Shown here piece by piece: positions 52,833-63,194 of a DNA stretch of 64,000 nt. The notes beneath the pieces were generated by a model. The model saw nothing but the letters and a program-made list of their open reading frames with translations, was not told the DNA's origin and searched no databases. The DNA is from Anas platyrhynchos (taxonomy: Eukaryota > Chordata > Aves > Anseriformes > Anatidae): assembly GCF_047663525.1 (NCBI RefSeq), contig NC_092593.1:32018501-32082500 (forward strand). Direction: 5' to 3'. The position numbers were made by a program, and so were the translations under genes. How positions within the stretch are numbered: position 1 is the first letter of the stretch; each line of letters begins with the position of its first letter.

Positions 52833-53594
52833 GTACACGGGCTGAAGCTGCTTAGCGTTAACAAAAATTCCTCCCCGTTTAACAGCTGAAGTTACTGCCT
52901 GGGAAGGGTGATAAGAAACAGGACAGTGCTTTGGAGATGCCGTGCATTAAATTTTGAATAATGTACTACCGTGATGTTTAAAATAGCGAAAGTGCAAAGT
53001 GATCACGCAGGCATAAAAGGGCACGCTGGTTACATAAAATATAATAATGTACCGTTCAGCGAGGTGACATGTTCCATGTAGAAGATAATGTACTATATGA
53101 ATCCAGTAACATATAACAGAGTGAGGAGAGTTCCCGAGACCAGACGGGAGCAAGGAATAATACCAGAGGGTAGCACATGATGATATATGACATGTGGCGG
53201 AAATAAGAGAATTAGATTGAATGTCGGGGAAGATTGAAGTTCTCCACAAGGAGATAAATATAATCTAAAACAAAGATATTTGGTAGGAAGGAGCTGCTTA
53301 CCAGGCAATCATGTTGAAAGTGCCTAAGTGGATAGCAAATCAGACATAAGCATGCGATGCGATTGAAAAATAAGTGTATAAATGCCAATGTGGTTTGGGC
53401 TGTGCTGCGGTGGGGAGGCGGAAAGGGACACTTCTTCACAAGGCACAGGGACGGTGCTGGGTTTGCAACGCTACCTTTGGGAGCCTTGGAAATAAAGCTG
53501 CAGAGGTCGGAGGTGGCAGGGTGAGGAGGAAGAAGAGAGGCTCGGGATGCAGAAGAGAGGGACCCCGTGGGAGCAGAATTTTATCATTTTTTGT

Positions 53595-53621
53595 CATTAC
53601 TGACAAAAAAAGTCAGTAATG
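53595..53621. repeat. Perfect inverted repeat, 10-bp arms, 7-nt A loop
   Basis: CATTACTGAC, seven A's, then GTCAGTAATG. The arms are exactly complementary. Confidence 0.9.
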
Positions 53622-55619
53622 TTGGTCCATCTTTCTACAGAAAGGGGTTTTTGTCATGGAGCAGGAGTTTGTTTGGCTGATTCCCCAACACTAGGAGAGG
53701 AAGGAAGGGCAGCCTGCGCCTGGTGGTGCCCATCGTCCCACCTGACGGCAGTGGGGTTTTGGGGCTGCTGCTGGACTTGTAGCTGCTGAGGTGCACCAGG
53801 AGGTTCTTCCACCTCCTCCTACCTCGGCTGCGCCCCGAGGCGAGGTCTGCTCACTGGCTCACAGCGTTTCAAGTACTGGGGGTGGCCAGTGGGTGTCAGT
53901 TTTGCTCCATGCAGGAGCTGATGGAGCTTCCCTTATCTAAAGGAAGAAACTACTTCTTAAAGGAGGCAGTGGGAAAAAAATAAATAAATAAATAAATGGG
54001 AAGAACAGTCCCATAGAGAAATGGGAAAATGCCTGGTGTTCTTGCCGTAGCTCAATGTGCTTTAAGCAGTCGCAAATAACAGTTCATAGGGAAGGCTTTG
54101 TCTTAGTTTTCCCTCTTTCAGAACCTCCAATTTTAGGGTGATGACAACTAAGTGAGGGTTTTTCAGCAGAGATCTTTCAGCTCTCCAAAGAAAAAGCCAC
54201 CGTCCACAGACAGAAGAACACTTTATTTCAAAATGCCATATGTGCAAATGTTCCAAAACCTTGCGTGAACCAGTGACGATAACCTCGCAAGAGGGTCGTG
54301 ATTCTGTTGTTGGCCAGCGAAGGCAGCTCAGCACAGCGTGGAAATCGCTTTATGATCGAGTCAGTGCTAAAGACCTGTGGCTAACTTAGGATACAATGTC
54401 CATGGAAAAACATTGTATGTTAAGGATCATTTTCACTGCTATTTTTAACCAAACTTCTGAGCTGAATGCAAAATTATACCCCTGTTGAATTAAAAACCAA
54501 CAATCCCCAAACAGCAACAAGCCACTACTGAAAGCATTTGACTTTCTAATGCAGTGAGTAAGCTGACACCCATACTTCTATATGGCTTCACAATAAACTC
54601 TGTGAGTGGTTTGCACCAGGAAAGTTTTCTTCTGGGAAGAAGTCTTTTGCAGTATAAGGAGGCAATAAGCTGGCCTAAGCAATTCAGGGAAGAATCCTTA
54701 ACACGAAGATGATGATGATCTTAATATCTGCAAAAGTTTTCTCCCACTTATGTCCTGATTCATAATCCTATAAAATGTGAGTCTTTGTTCTTCACTTTGG
54801 TAGGCTTTCGATTGGGTCTTTTCAGCTGAAGTCAGTAAGAAAATTTCTGTTGATGTTTGTGGTGTAAGCTCAGGCCTGTGCAGCAAAAAAAAGATAGCTG
54901 ATACCGTGACATCTTTAGCCATTGTTCCACCAACCAAAATCTTAATTAAAAGACTCCCTTATGTTGTCAGGAAACAGAAAGTAACATTTGTTCTTCCAGA
55001 TCTCAGAAAGAATGACAGTGTTTTAGCAGAAGCCAGGAGGGAAAGATTTTATTTTTAATCTATAGACTGAATTATGTCTTTATTGATTTAAATCCCTAAA
55101 GGAGAATGGAAAAAAAAAATGGAAACACCTCCCTCTTAAAAACAAACAAACAGGAAAAAAAGAGGCATTTTCAAACCACAAGAATGAAGTTATGTTTTCT
55201 TTGCCTGCGCAGTTATGTGCGGGTAATGTCTGGATGTAGAGAAATGTTGTTCCTTTACTGGAGTAAAATAAGAATAATAAATAAAACTTTGAGAAATGAA
55301 GAAATCCTTACCACCAAACAAAACGGTCTCTGAAAAAAGGCCATGAGCCACTCGTCAGCTCTGCTGCTGGAAAGAGACAGCAGAACACGTCGCAATAAAA
55401 ATTAACACGCAGCTCTAAAAGGCTGTGGTCAAACACTGCTTAATGTAACACTGAGAGCAGCATAAAAAGATGCTAATGCTTTATTTTTATGATCTAAATT
55501 GTTGCCCGGAGTTAATCAAAGTTAACCCAGCTCCACTTTAAACTGATTATGTGGCCAGTTAATTTAAGGTGACCATATTTTCACAATCAAATATCAAGAC
55601 ACTTGTATGATGACATGGG

Positions 55620-55652
<33 letters not shown>
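55620..55652. repeat. Poly(A) tract, 33 nt
   Basis: Uninterrupted A run after TGACATGGG. No flanking duplication was recognised. Confidence 0.95.
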
Positions 55653-55655
<3 letters not shown>

Positions 55656-56800
55656 CAAAACCCTGTTTTTTAAATGTTTTCCTCCTATATAGCATTTTGG
55701 CCTCCATCACAGCTGTATCCAAGCCTTTGCCCCTCTCACTGCAGTGTTGCAGAATTCTCAGCACAGTTGACAGGGGAGAAGAAATATCATCAGCTTTATT
55801 TTCTAGGTGAAGAGCTAAGGGATGAACGAGGATGTTCACCCACTGGAAGTGTAATTTAGCCAGCTGATATCTCCAGCCTCCCCGTGTAGTCACTGGGGAA
55901 AGAAATGCTTCTCTAGAGAGTGACTACAGGCAGGAGTCTATTTTTTGTTCTTGGAGTTGCAAGCTGGATGCATCAGTCTTTTTCCATGGACTCCAGAAGC
56001 AGCCTGGGAATACAAGGCCAAACGAGGTGCCTGTAGCTGTGTGCCCCTTGGAAATGGAGGGGGAGATGAAAATCTTTCTCCAGAGCAAGGAGCTGATGTT
56101 GAGTCCCCCACACTGAGGTTTACGTTCAGTCTCCAGGCTGTGCGTCACCTCCGAGATGACATGGTGTCTGTCAGCCCCTGGCTCAGCTGTGCCTCTTCGG
56201 GAGGTGGAGAGCTGGGCGGTTTTGTTTTCTTGGACAATTTTACGCTCTGACTTCATTACTCATGAGACTGACGACATACTGTTTCTGCAGTGATCAGCAG
56301 ACTGGTCTGGATGGAAGCTTTTCAGCCCTGGTGTTTAACGCAGATGCCGTCCTGTGCTGAGTGGCACTGGTATAAGGTGAAGGCACAGGGGGGCTGATCC
56401 CTGCCTGTCCCCTGCTGTGCATGCTGAAGGTGTTGTAGTTTTTGCAAAGGTGGCAAGTGAAGAGCGAAATGAATAACCAGGACATCCCTTGTGTGTTTTG
56501 AAGTAAGGCTGTGGGACGCTGATGGAAATCATGCAACCATCCAGGTAGAAAATCGGCTGTTTAACTTCCAGGCAGGTCGGCCAGCACCTGCAGGGTAAAG
56601 TGAGATGTGAACTTAAAAGATGCCAGTTACTTCCCTCATGCACAGCATCACTCCAGCAAAGGAGGAGTGGGATGCTCAACAGCCACAGCTGAGCAGAAGC
56701 ATGCACAATCTGTTTGAGCATCTACCTTCACAGCAGCCTGTCTGAAAGCTCATACCCAAAGTTGCTCGGTGTTGGAAGTTGGAGGCACTAACAGCTCCTA

Positions 56801-57130
56801 AGGGCCATGACCAGCCTTGGCTGGGGCCTCCACCCACACGCCTGCCACCAGGCCAGGAGCACCTTCAGCTTGTTCTTCGCTTGGGCTCTGCTGGTCTCCA
56901 GCCTGGCCCCAGCTGTGGACCTTGTGGATAAGAACTTGCAGATTGACTTTCTGGCTTGGCACCAGACCTGCCTCACCCCTGCAGGCCTTCTCAGAGACCA
57001 GGGCTCTTGGTTAAACTTGACCAACTCCCCTTTTCCCTTCCTGCGGGTTGTGGGGTGGGCCCTGGCTGATGGGGTTCCTGCCTGGGGTTTCCCTCCTGGC
57101 CCCTCAGGAGCCACTGGCTCATGCTGAACT
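56801..57130. repeat. CpG-poor, GC-rich block, possible unclassified repeat
   Basis: A compact block that is GC-rich but has very few CG dinucleotides and shows sharp contrast with its AT-rich flanks. It is open on both strands (106 codons plus, 56807-57127; 168 codons minus, 56788-57294). The plus frame begins MTSLGWGLHPHACHQARS and has a hydrophobic stretch, but I do not recognise it. Loss of CpG with retained GC suggests old methylated DNA such as a transposon or LTR piece. A gene remnant is less likely. No terminal repeats were found. Confidence 0.3.
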
Positions 57131-59149
57131 CTGGCAAGTAGTCCAAGACATCTGTCCTGGAGAAGTCCCTTCAAACCCAACTGGGAACTTAGGGCCATTT
57201 GAGATTCATGTGAATTCTGCCACAGAGAAACAGGAGGACTACATGTACTTTCCTGACAGATTTTCAGATGCTGTAAAGCCATAAGTCCAGTCATTTGTCC
57301 CTGAATGTTCCCTGGTACTTTGCAATGCCAAACATAACAGAGACCTGGGATTTGTACTAAATTTCAGCTTGAGAAGCAATTGCCCATCTGCCCTCAGCCG
57401 CCAGTAATTTGAATAGATCCAGCATACTTTTGTATCAGCTGCTTAATGAATGTCATACTGCTGTGCTGTTCTCTGCTCAATACTGGGTGTACCTAGTTCT
57501 GTTGGTACTGAGATTTCCAGTCAAAAGCAAAACACACTTTGACTTTTAATTTTGGTGAAATATTAAGCGGGATGCTTGGTCGCGCATAAATCCTCACTGT
57601 GTTTGGTGCTGTACAAAGAAATGATCCCTTGCTCAAGGATTCTCTGCTGGTAGCTTGAGTCATAATTAAATGTTAGGACACAAGAATTGTCCCACCTACC
57701 TGGTAAGTGATGTATCCGTATACATTTATACCTCTATAATAAAAGAGAAAACCTGTATACTTTTACTGTTGATAGTAAAATGTAAAATATTATACTATTA
57801 TCCAAGCAACTTGGATATTGTTAACAGCTACTGGATATAAGTAACAAGTTAACTTGGATATAAGTATCAAGCACTCTGACTATGTGGTGGGGAGGAGAGG
57901 GAATCTTGATTTCTTTTGGTTTATCTGCACTTATAGCTGTTCGCTTTGTAGAAGGAAGCAGTATTTGTTGTGAAAATTGTCTCACACGGAGCACGCTGAA
58001 TTCAGGTGGAGAGTACAGAGCAGGAGCTGGTGCCTTCTAAGAATAAAATACTGTGTCTCCGTGAATAAGGCTCCAACAGTAAAGATAAGAGAAGAAAATA
58101 CAGCAACCATGTGATATATTAGCGGAATGTTTTACAAAGTCCCCCACAAAGCATCCGCTGCTCTTGAAAAGCCTAACCAGCCCAAGTGAGAAACTATTCA
58201 CAAATTTAGTATTCAGATTACATACTCTGTCTTTTCAACTGCTCTCTGTACAATGAATGCCTGTACAACTACAGTAACAGACACAGATCTACAGTTTCTG
58301 TGGCCTTTGAGCTATTATGAGTATTGTGCTTCTCCATAAATTACATCTGCATGTCCTGAAAATACCAACTGTTTTAATAGGAATTAATCTATAGGCTTTT
58401 ATCTTGGTGAAATACAAGGGGTGCAGTATGTTGAGTCCCTTTTAAAATTAATAGGGTATGGCCTGAAAATATTCAAGGATGTTCATTATTTTCTTTATAG
58501 GTCTCTTTATTGGTGCGTATAAGCATAAAACAGTGCCTTATTGTAGTAAAGAGGAGGAGATGGAATAATGAATAGTTTAGTGCTTATATGGTTTTAGATT
58601 GCCCAACACAGTTAAGTAAAGAACGGTCTACATTTGTCCTCTTCAAAGTATATTGGGATTTGGTCCAGCCTGTCTTCAAAGTGCCCCTTCTGTGGGCAGA
58701 GAAGAGAGGATTCAGTCCAAAGGCAAGAAAGCTGATCCGGGGGTCTGCAGCTTTGTGGTGTTCATAGGCAACAGTGTAAGATACGCCTTTTAAAATTTTG
58801 CTAACTCTAAATAAACCTGGAGTGAGCTTCGGGTGTGATAAGCTGTTCTTTAGGTGAATACCTAACACAAGGTTTTTGGGAGCTAAGTCCTAGAAGACTT
58901 TGAGCTTTATAAAAAGGCCCATGAAAAAGGAGAATTAGATAATTTAAGCCAGAATTTACATAAAAGCCTGTTTGTTTTGAGTAATAATTAACACATAAAT
59001 GCACGCGCGCACACACAAGAGTTAAATGCATGTAAAGTTAAATACTTTGCCAAAAACAGGCTAAGCCCATCACTGGCCTATCAAAGCATGTTACTGATGA
59101 GCAATAAGGAATTAATTTCTCCTCCCAGCATCCCCATGAGATGGGGGGA
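57131..59149. other. AT-rich intergenic sequence
   Basis: No gene. At 57833-57871 there are two nearly identical 16-bp units (GGATATAAGTAACAAG and GGATATAAGTATCAAG), 23 bp apart. A short CGCGC/AC run lies at about 59003-59017. Confidence 0.65.
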
Positions 59150-59300
59150 ATAATGTTCTCATTGCATTATTCACTGCATTTTAGAAACAGAGAACTGAGA
59201 TGCAGAGGAATAATGACCTGGCTGAAATTACACAGAGGACCTCTGCCCACGGTCAGATGTGAATGCTGTTCTCCTGATCCCTCAACCATCACTTAGTCCT
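59150..59300 (-). mobile_element. MIR-type SINE fragment, reverse orientation
   Basis: The order of phrases CATTTTAGAAACAGAGAACT, then GAGATGCAGAGGAATAATGA, CCTGGCTGAAATTACACAGA, then TGTGAATGCTGTTCTCCTGA follows the reverse complement of MIR: fall in unmatched bases, comparison to the CCTGGC/CACACAG box and a gapped tail. MIRs are ancient amniote SINEs found at low copy number in birds. The match is diverged and recognised by eye. Confidence 0.68.
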
Positions 59301-60111
59301 CAAGATCATCACAGCTACTCCAGCAAGTGTAATTTGGAGGCAGGAGTGTGTGGTCGATGTAAATCGCTGGAGCTCTCGCTGCAGCCCGAGCTGAGGCAGA
59401 GCTCAATTTTGCAATGAAAAAAAGTGATTCGCCCCCACGCCTGTGTTGCTGTAGTGAAGATGCTGTCATCTCTGCAGTCCTTGGAGTTAACATATTGATT
59501 TTTAACGGTGAACTCCTTCACTTTATTGCCTGTCCCCTGCTTTTCCTTTGGTCACTCTTGCTTGCTTTCACAGCTTCATTTGGTTTTGAGAGCTTACGGA
59601 GCAGCAGGATTAAAACCAGAAATAATTACTGTAGAGGATGGGTCTGGCTTTTCCCATCAGCTTCCACGACTCAAGCCGGTTCCAGCAGCTTTGGGAGAAG
59701 AGCTGTTAGTTATTAAATTATTACCTGTAAGGAGAGCCAGCTGGAAGCTTTCAGCTTTCAACATTTTGATGAAAAGCATCATAAAAATCCCAACAACAAA
59801 ACTTCTAGCATTTCAGCGACACTTCTTGCATTTATTCCCACTTTTCAGTGTCCTGTAGAAGCTATCAAAGTCTTCAGAGCACTGTTGAGACCTGTACCTC
59901 AGGAATTTTGACCCCCAAAAAGGAAAAAAAAAATGCCAAGACCAAAGTGTTTGCCGTTGAGTGACTTCATTTGGACAGCTTTTGGGAAGTCACCTTCCAT
60001 CTGGAGGAGAATGTCCACAAGGGGAGTTATTCCGGCAGAGCTGTTATGGTATAATTACACAGCTATAGCTATGCCAGTCTATTTTCTGATGTAGGCAAGC
60101 CAAGTCTAGTT

Positions 60112-60320
60112 GTTGAAACGTAGGCGTGGGAAACAAGAAGTCTGCTTTCTAGGCTCAGCTCTGAGTACAGCTCTTTGTGGCCTTGGGCCAGTCCCCTAAC
60201 CTTTCTGCCTCCTTCCTATGCAAAATGAGAAGAGTTAAATTAACCCACTTCACAGATGTGGCGTAATGACTAATTGGCTAAAATTTGTAGCGCTGTGGAG
60301 AGAGCTATTAACTTCACTCT
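60112..60320 (+). mobile_element. MIR-type SINE, nearly full core, plus orientation
   Basis: GGCTCAGCTCTGAGTACAGC, TTTGTGGCCTTGGGCCAGTC, CCCTAACCTTTCTGCCT, CTATGCAAAATGAGAAGAGT, TAACCCACTTCACAG and a 3' part TTGTAGCGCTGTGGAGAG follow the MIR consensus in order: tRNA-derived head, core with TGTGACCTTGGGCAAGTCAC-like box, AAAATG box and AAAGCGCTTTGAGA-like tail. It is non-coding and fairly well preserved. Confidence 0.8.
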
Positions 60321-60954
60321 TTTTGGCTCGCTGAATAATTTAATGTATTTTTGAAAGTGGAGTTAGTCTCCCTCTCTCAGGATAGGGTGGCTCTGTCACT
60401 GCAGAGCAGGATGTCATTCGATACGAAGTGGCCAAGCTAATAAGGGAGGGTTTATAGTGCCTCTTGCAATGGGATCTCAGCATTACACCTGCACATAGCT
60501 GGAGTAGGAGTTGAGGATGTAGGTAAGATTTTGTTTGAACGCAAGACTTGGAGATACCTACAGCCTTGCCATGCTCATAAATATGCCATAAATACACAGA
60601 GAATATGGCTCTTTAGTGGTGGAGGTACTCCAGTCAGGAAATGTTTGAAACTCTGGCAAAATGCGTGGTATTCCCCTTTGGTGACCAGCGTAGGTGAAGG
60701 ATAACTCCCTGTCAGCTCCCGTTGGGTGTAATGGTGGAGTGTACGTGCAACCTAAAGTCTGATGCTTCCTAATGCTTGTGCACTTGACTTTCCAAATTTA
60801 AGTGGCTTTAATATTTGTGTATGTAACGCATGAGACGCAACCAGAGTGCTTGAGCGTTAACCCAGGTGCTTTCTGGCACCCCACACTCGCCCGCATCCCT
60901 CCCTTCAGCTTCGATGTCGAGGGGCGACCCTGTGGCACTGGACCGAGAATTTAT

Positions 60955-61162
60955 GAAGGCGGTGGGGTGCCTGTGGTGACATGATGAAGGTAGAGGGGTT
61001 CCTGTTGTAACGTGATGAAGGCAGTGGGGTGTCTGTTGTGATGTGATGAAGGCAGTGGGGTGCCTGTGGTGATACGGTGAAGGCAGTGGGGTGCCTGTGG
61101 TGACATGACGAAGGCAGTGGGGTGTCTGTGGTGACACGATGAAGGCAGTGGGGTGCCTGTGC
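60955..61162. repeat. 31-bp minisatellite, about 6.7 copies
   Basis: Units start at 60955, 60986, 61017, 61048, 61079, 61110 and 61141, always exactly 31 bp apart and all beginning GAAGG. The recurring words are GGCAGTGGGGTG, CCTGTGGTGA and CATGATGAAGG. Copies differ by a few substitutions. Because 31 is not a multiple of 3, the array reads through all frames on the minus strand, giving the repetitive HPTAF/TTGTPLPS-type ORFs at 60808-61214, which are not genes. It ends about 270 bp before the CpG island. Confidence 0.97.
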
Positions 61163-61444
61163 CCCAAGTGTTCACCACCACACCTCCGCCTGGGCCCTCC
61201 ATGATGCCCGGCATGTCACTTGCGACTCGGTGTCCTCAGTGGGGGCGTGAGGTGGTGTCTTTGGGGTGGCTGCTGGGGGAAACGCTTTATTTCTGACTGA
61301 AAACCGCTTGGAAACGCATTTATTTCAGCAGGGCTCCGAAGGGAAACACTTGAAAGAGGGTTAAAGCCAGAAGTGCTGAATCATGACTCCGACGACAACC
61401 CACCCACCATCCCCTCCCTCACGACGACGGCTGAGGAGAGGGAA

Positions 61445-61459
61445 GGGGGGGGGGGGGGG
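61445..61459. repeat. G15 homopolymer (quadruplex-prone)
   Basis: Fifteen G's next to a run of CGCGCC. A second G-rich run, G13 with a GGGA lead, is at 61686-61703. Confidence 0.93.
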
Positions 61460-61793
61460 CGCGCCCCGCTTGCCGCCGCGCTGCCCTGAGGGGGCGGCGC
61501 GCGTGCGCGTGTGCGCGCCTCCGCGGCTCCTCGTCCCCTAATCGATTGCCGAGCGCGCTGAGCGGCCATGCCGGCGCGGGCACGCGCGCGGGTCCCCCCC
61601 CTCCCCGCCTTTCCCTCACCCTCTCCCCTCACGCTGCGCGCCCCCGGCCGGGCTGCGTGTGAGCGTGTCAGGGCGCGCGTGAGGCGGGAGGGGGGGGGGG
61701 GGGAAGCGCGGCGGCGGTGCCGGCCGGCGGCGGATCGGTTTCTCGGGGTTTGACCAGGCGGTCCCGGGCTAACCCCCGGCTCGCTCGCCGAAG

Positions 61794-61856
61794 ATGGAGG
61801 CGGCAGCGCCCGGCGGCTCGCCCCTAGCTACGGCGCCGCTGCCTCAGTTTCCATAG
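61794..61856 (+). other. Upstream ORF (20 codons) in the presumed 5' UTR
   Basis: ATG in a strong context (AAGATGG) encoding MEAAAPGGSPLATAPLPQFP and then TAG. It lies 66 bp before the 61923 splice donor. If the transcript starts upstream, ribosomes would meet this ORF before the main start codon, which would lie in a later exon. A function in translation control is inferred. Confidence 0.4.
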
Positions 61857-61922
61857 CCGGCCGCCGTGCCCCGCACAAACACCCGCACACACACACAAGG
61901 GGGATGGAAGGGACTCGCTGAG

Positions 61923-61928
61923 GTAAAG
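61923..61928 (+). promoter_or_regulatory. Candidate splice donor of 5' UTR exon 1 (GTAAAG)
   Basis: CTGAG|GTAAAG is a good donor. It would end the first non-coding exon at 61922. A long CT-rich tract begins right after it. Confidence 0.45.
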
Positions 61929-61937
61929 CCGCGCCTG

Positions 61938-62036
61938 CCTTCTCCTCCTCCTCCTCCTCCTCCTCCTCCATTCCTCTTTTTTTTTTTTTTTTGCCCCCCT
62001 TTTTCACCTCCCCCCCCCCCTCCTCCTCCTCCCCCT
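61938..62036. repeat. Polypyrimidine tract with (CTC)n
   Basis: About 100 nt of C and T on the plus strand with (CTC)n at 61942-61969, a T16 run and a C12 run, broken only by rare A and G. Mirror symmetry in parts makes a triplex (H-DNA) possible. Confidence 0.9.
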
Positions 62037-62084
62037 GCCCAGGGGGTCCCCCAAGTGCCGGTCGCTGAGGGGGCGACTTGTTGC

Positions 62085-62104
62085 TGTGTGTGTGTGTGTG
62101 TGTG
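62085..62104. repeat. (TG)n microsatellite
   Basis: About ten TG units. A shorter (AC)n lies at 61888-61899. Confidence 0.93.
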
Positions 62105-62599
62105 TCCCCGAAAATAAATAAAATACGACGGTGAAGCAGAGGAGCGGTGGCCGTTCCCCGGCCACAACTGCCATTTCCCTCCGCCACCTGCCTTGAGGAG
62201 CCCTCAGGGGAGGGGGGGGCGATAAATAAAATCCCCCCGGCAGGACTTGGGTTACTTTGACAGGTCGTGCTGAGGGCTGCCAGAGGCAGGGATGAGGACC
62301 TGTGGTGGATTTTTTTTTTTTTTTTTGGTGCTTTTATTTTATTTTATTTTATTTTTTTAAAAACGCTCCGGGGAAGTTGGCCTGGGCTCGCAGGGCGGGG
62401 TGCGGGCGCTGAGGCGCTGAACCCCCCCCCCTCCCAAAAAATAATAAATAAATAAATCCCCAACCCCTCAAACCTTCCCCAAAGCCTCCCCAGGTCCCCC
62501 CCTCGCCTCCCGTTGCCGTGCCGATCGGGAAGGAACCGGTGGATCAAGTTTTTCTCTCTCTCTCCCTCCTGGTTAATCGCATTGCTGTAGCACCGGCTG

Positions 62600-62680
62600 A
62601 CCTCCCTCCCTCTCCCCTCCCTCCCTCTCTCTCTCCCCTTCCCTCCCTCTCCCCTTCCTTCCCTCCCTCTCCCTTTTTGT
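62600..62680. repeat. (CCCT)/(CTCC) polypyrimidine tract
   Basis: About 80 nt of C and T with repeated CCTCCCTCTC units, preceded by a (TC)n run at 62549-62569. On the minus strand it is a polypurine tract. Confidence 0.92.
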
Positions 62681-62768
62681 TCTTCATCTTCCCTCAAACT
62701 ATGTGCCATTCCTGAGCGCCTGTCCCCGCCGCCTCACCCCGGGCTGCCCGGCTCCGCATGCCCCACCT

Positions 62769-62774
62769 GTAAGT
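62769..62774 (+). promoter_or_regulatory. Candidate splice donor (GTAAGT)
   Basis: CCCCACCT|GTAAGT matches the donor consensus on the intron side perfectly. It would end an alternative or longer 5' UTR exon at 62768. A C/T tract follows at once. Confidence 0.45.
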
Positions 62775-62960
62775 GCCGGGGGCGGCTTTCTCCCCCCCCC
62801 CCTTTCCTTATTTTTTAAACTTTCCCCATCTCGCTGTGTCCTCAGCACACCCAAAAACTCTCTCTCCGTCTCTTCCCCCTCTCCCCTCCCCTTCATTCGT
62901 CGTGCAAAGGAGAGCTTAGCAGCCGGGATTTGCCATCGCAGCCTAAAAATGGTGACCGAA

Positions 62961-63018
62961 CTTTTTTTCCCTCTCCCCCCCCCCTTCCCCTTCTCCTCCT
63001 CCTCCTCCTCCTCCCCGC
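62961..63018. repeat. Polypyrimidine tract with (CTC)n
   Basis: About 58 nt of C and T with seven CTC units at the end. A further C/T-rich stretch runs from 63072 to 63140. Confidence 0.9.
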
Positions 63019-63194
63019 TTGGAGAAATAAAAAATAAAAGCCAAACCGTGTTTTAATTTTGGTTACGGATGTTTCTGTGTTTCTTTTTTGCCTTCCTTTC
63101 TCTTCCTCCTCCCTTCCTCCCATTTCTTTCCTTCCACTTCATTGGCTGGGATGATCTTTCCCTGTTGCTTCTGATGTTTCTTTCTTTTTCTCAG

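Larger units (their letters stand above)
50851..56800. other. Intergenic sequence with two long A tracts
   Basis: No supported exon. It contains A38 at 52790-52827, an ATAA microsatellite at about 53979-53998 and A33 at 55620-55652. It also holds a perfect 10-bp hairpin at 53595-53621. An AT-rich stretch at 55400-55600 looks like a possible conserved element. Confidence 0.62.
61430..62780 (+). promoter_or_regulatory. IKZF2: CpG island promoter of plus-strand gene, probably IKZF2
   Basis: A long, strong CpG island with GC boxes (GGGGCGG at 61491-61497) and an NRF1-like word GCGCGTGCGC at 61499-61508. It has dense CG from 61460 to 61880 and no TATA box. Plus-strand splice donors lie inside it (61923 and 62769), so transcription probably runs rightward. 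The IKZF2 call rests on human gene order only: there IKZF2 and SPAG16 are adjacent and divergent. Helios is a zinc-finger transcription factor whose first exon is non-coding. No IKZF2 coding sequence is present. Confidence 0.6.

Noticed and set aside
60808..61214. Repetitive minus-strand ORFs rich in HPTAF and TGTPLPS
   Set aside because: These are the 31-bp minisatellite read in rotating frames, not a protein.
61568..61753. Plus-strand 61-codon ORF (MPARARARV...)
   Set aside because: Arginine-rich read-through of CpG island sequence. The start is probably upstream of or near the transcription start, and no family is recognised. Possible as an upstream ORF but unsupported.
61828..62187. Minus-strand ORFs across the CpG island, including one ending METEAAAP
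   Set aside because: METEA resembles the start of Helios by coincidence but is on the wrong strand and followed by unrelated sequence. The ORFs come from polypurine repeats.
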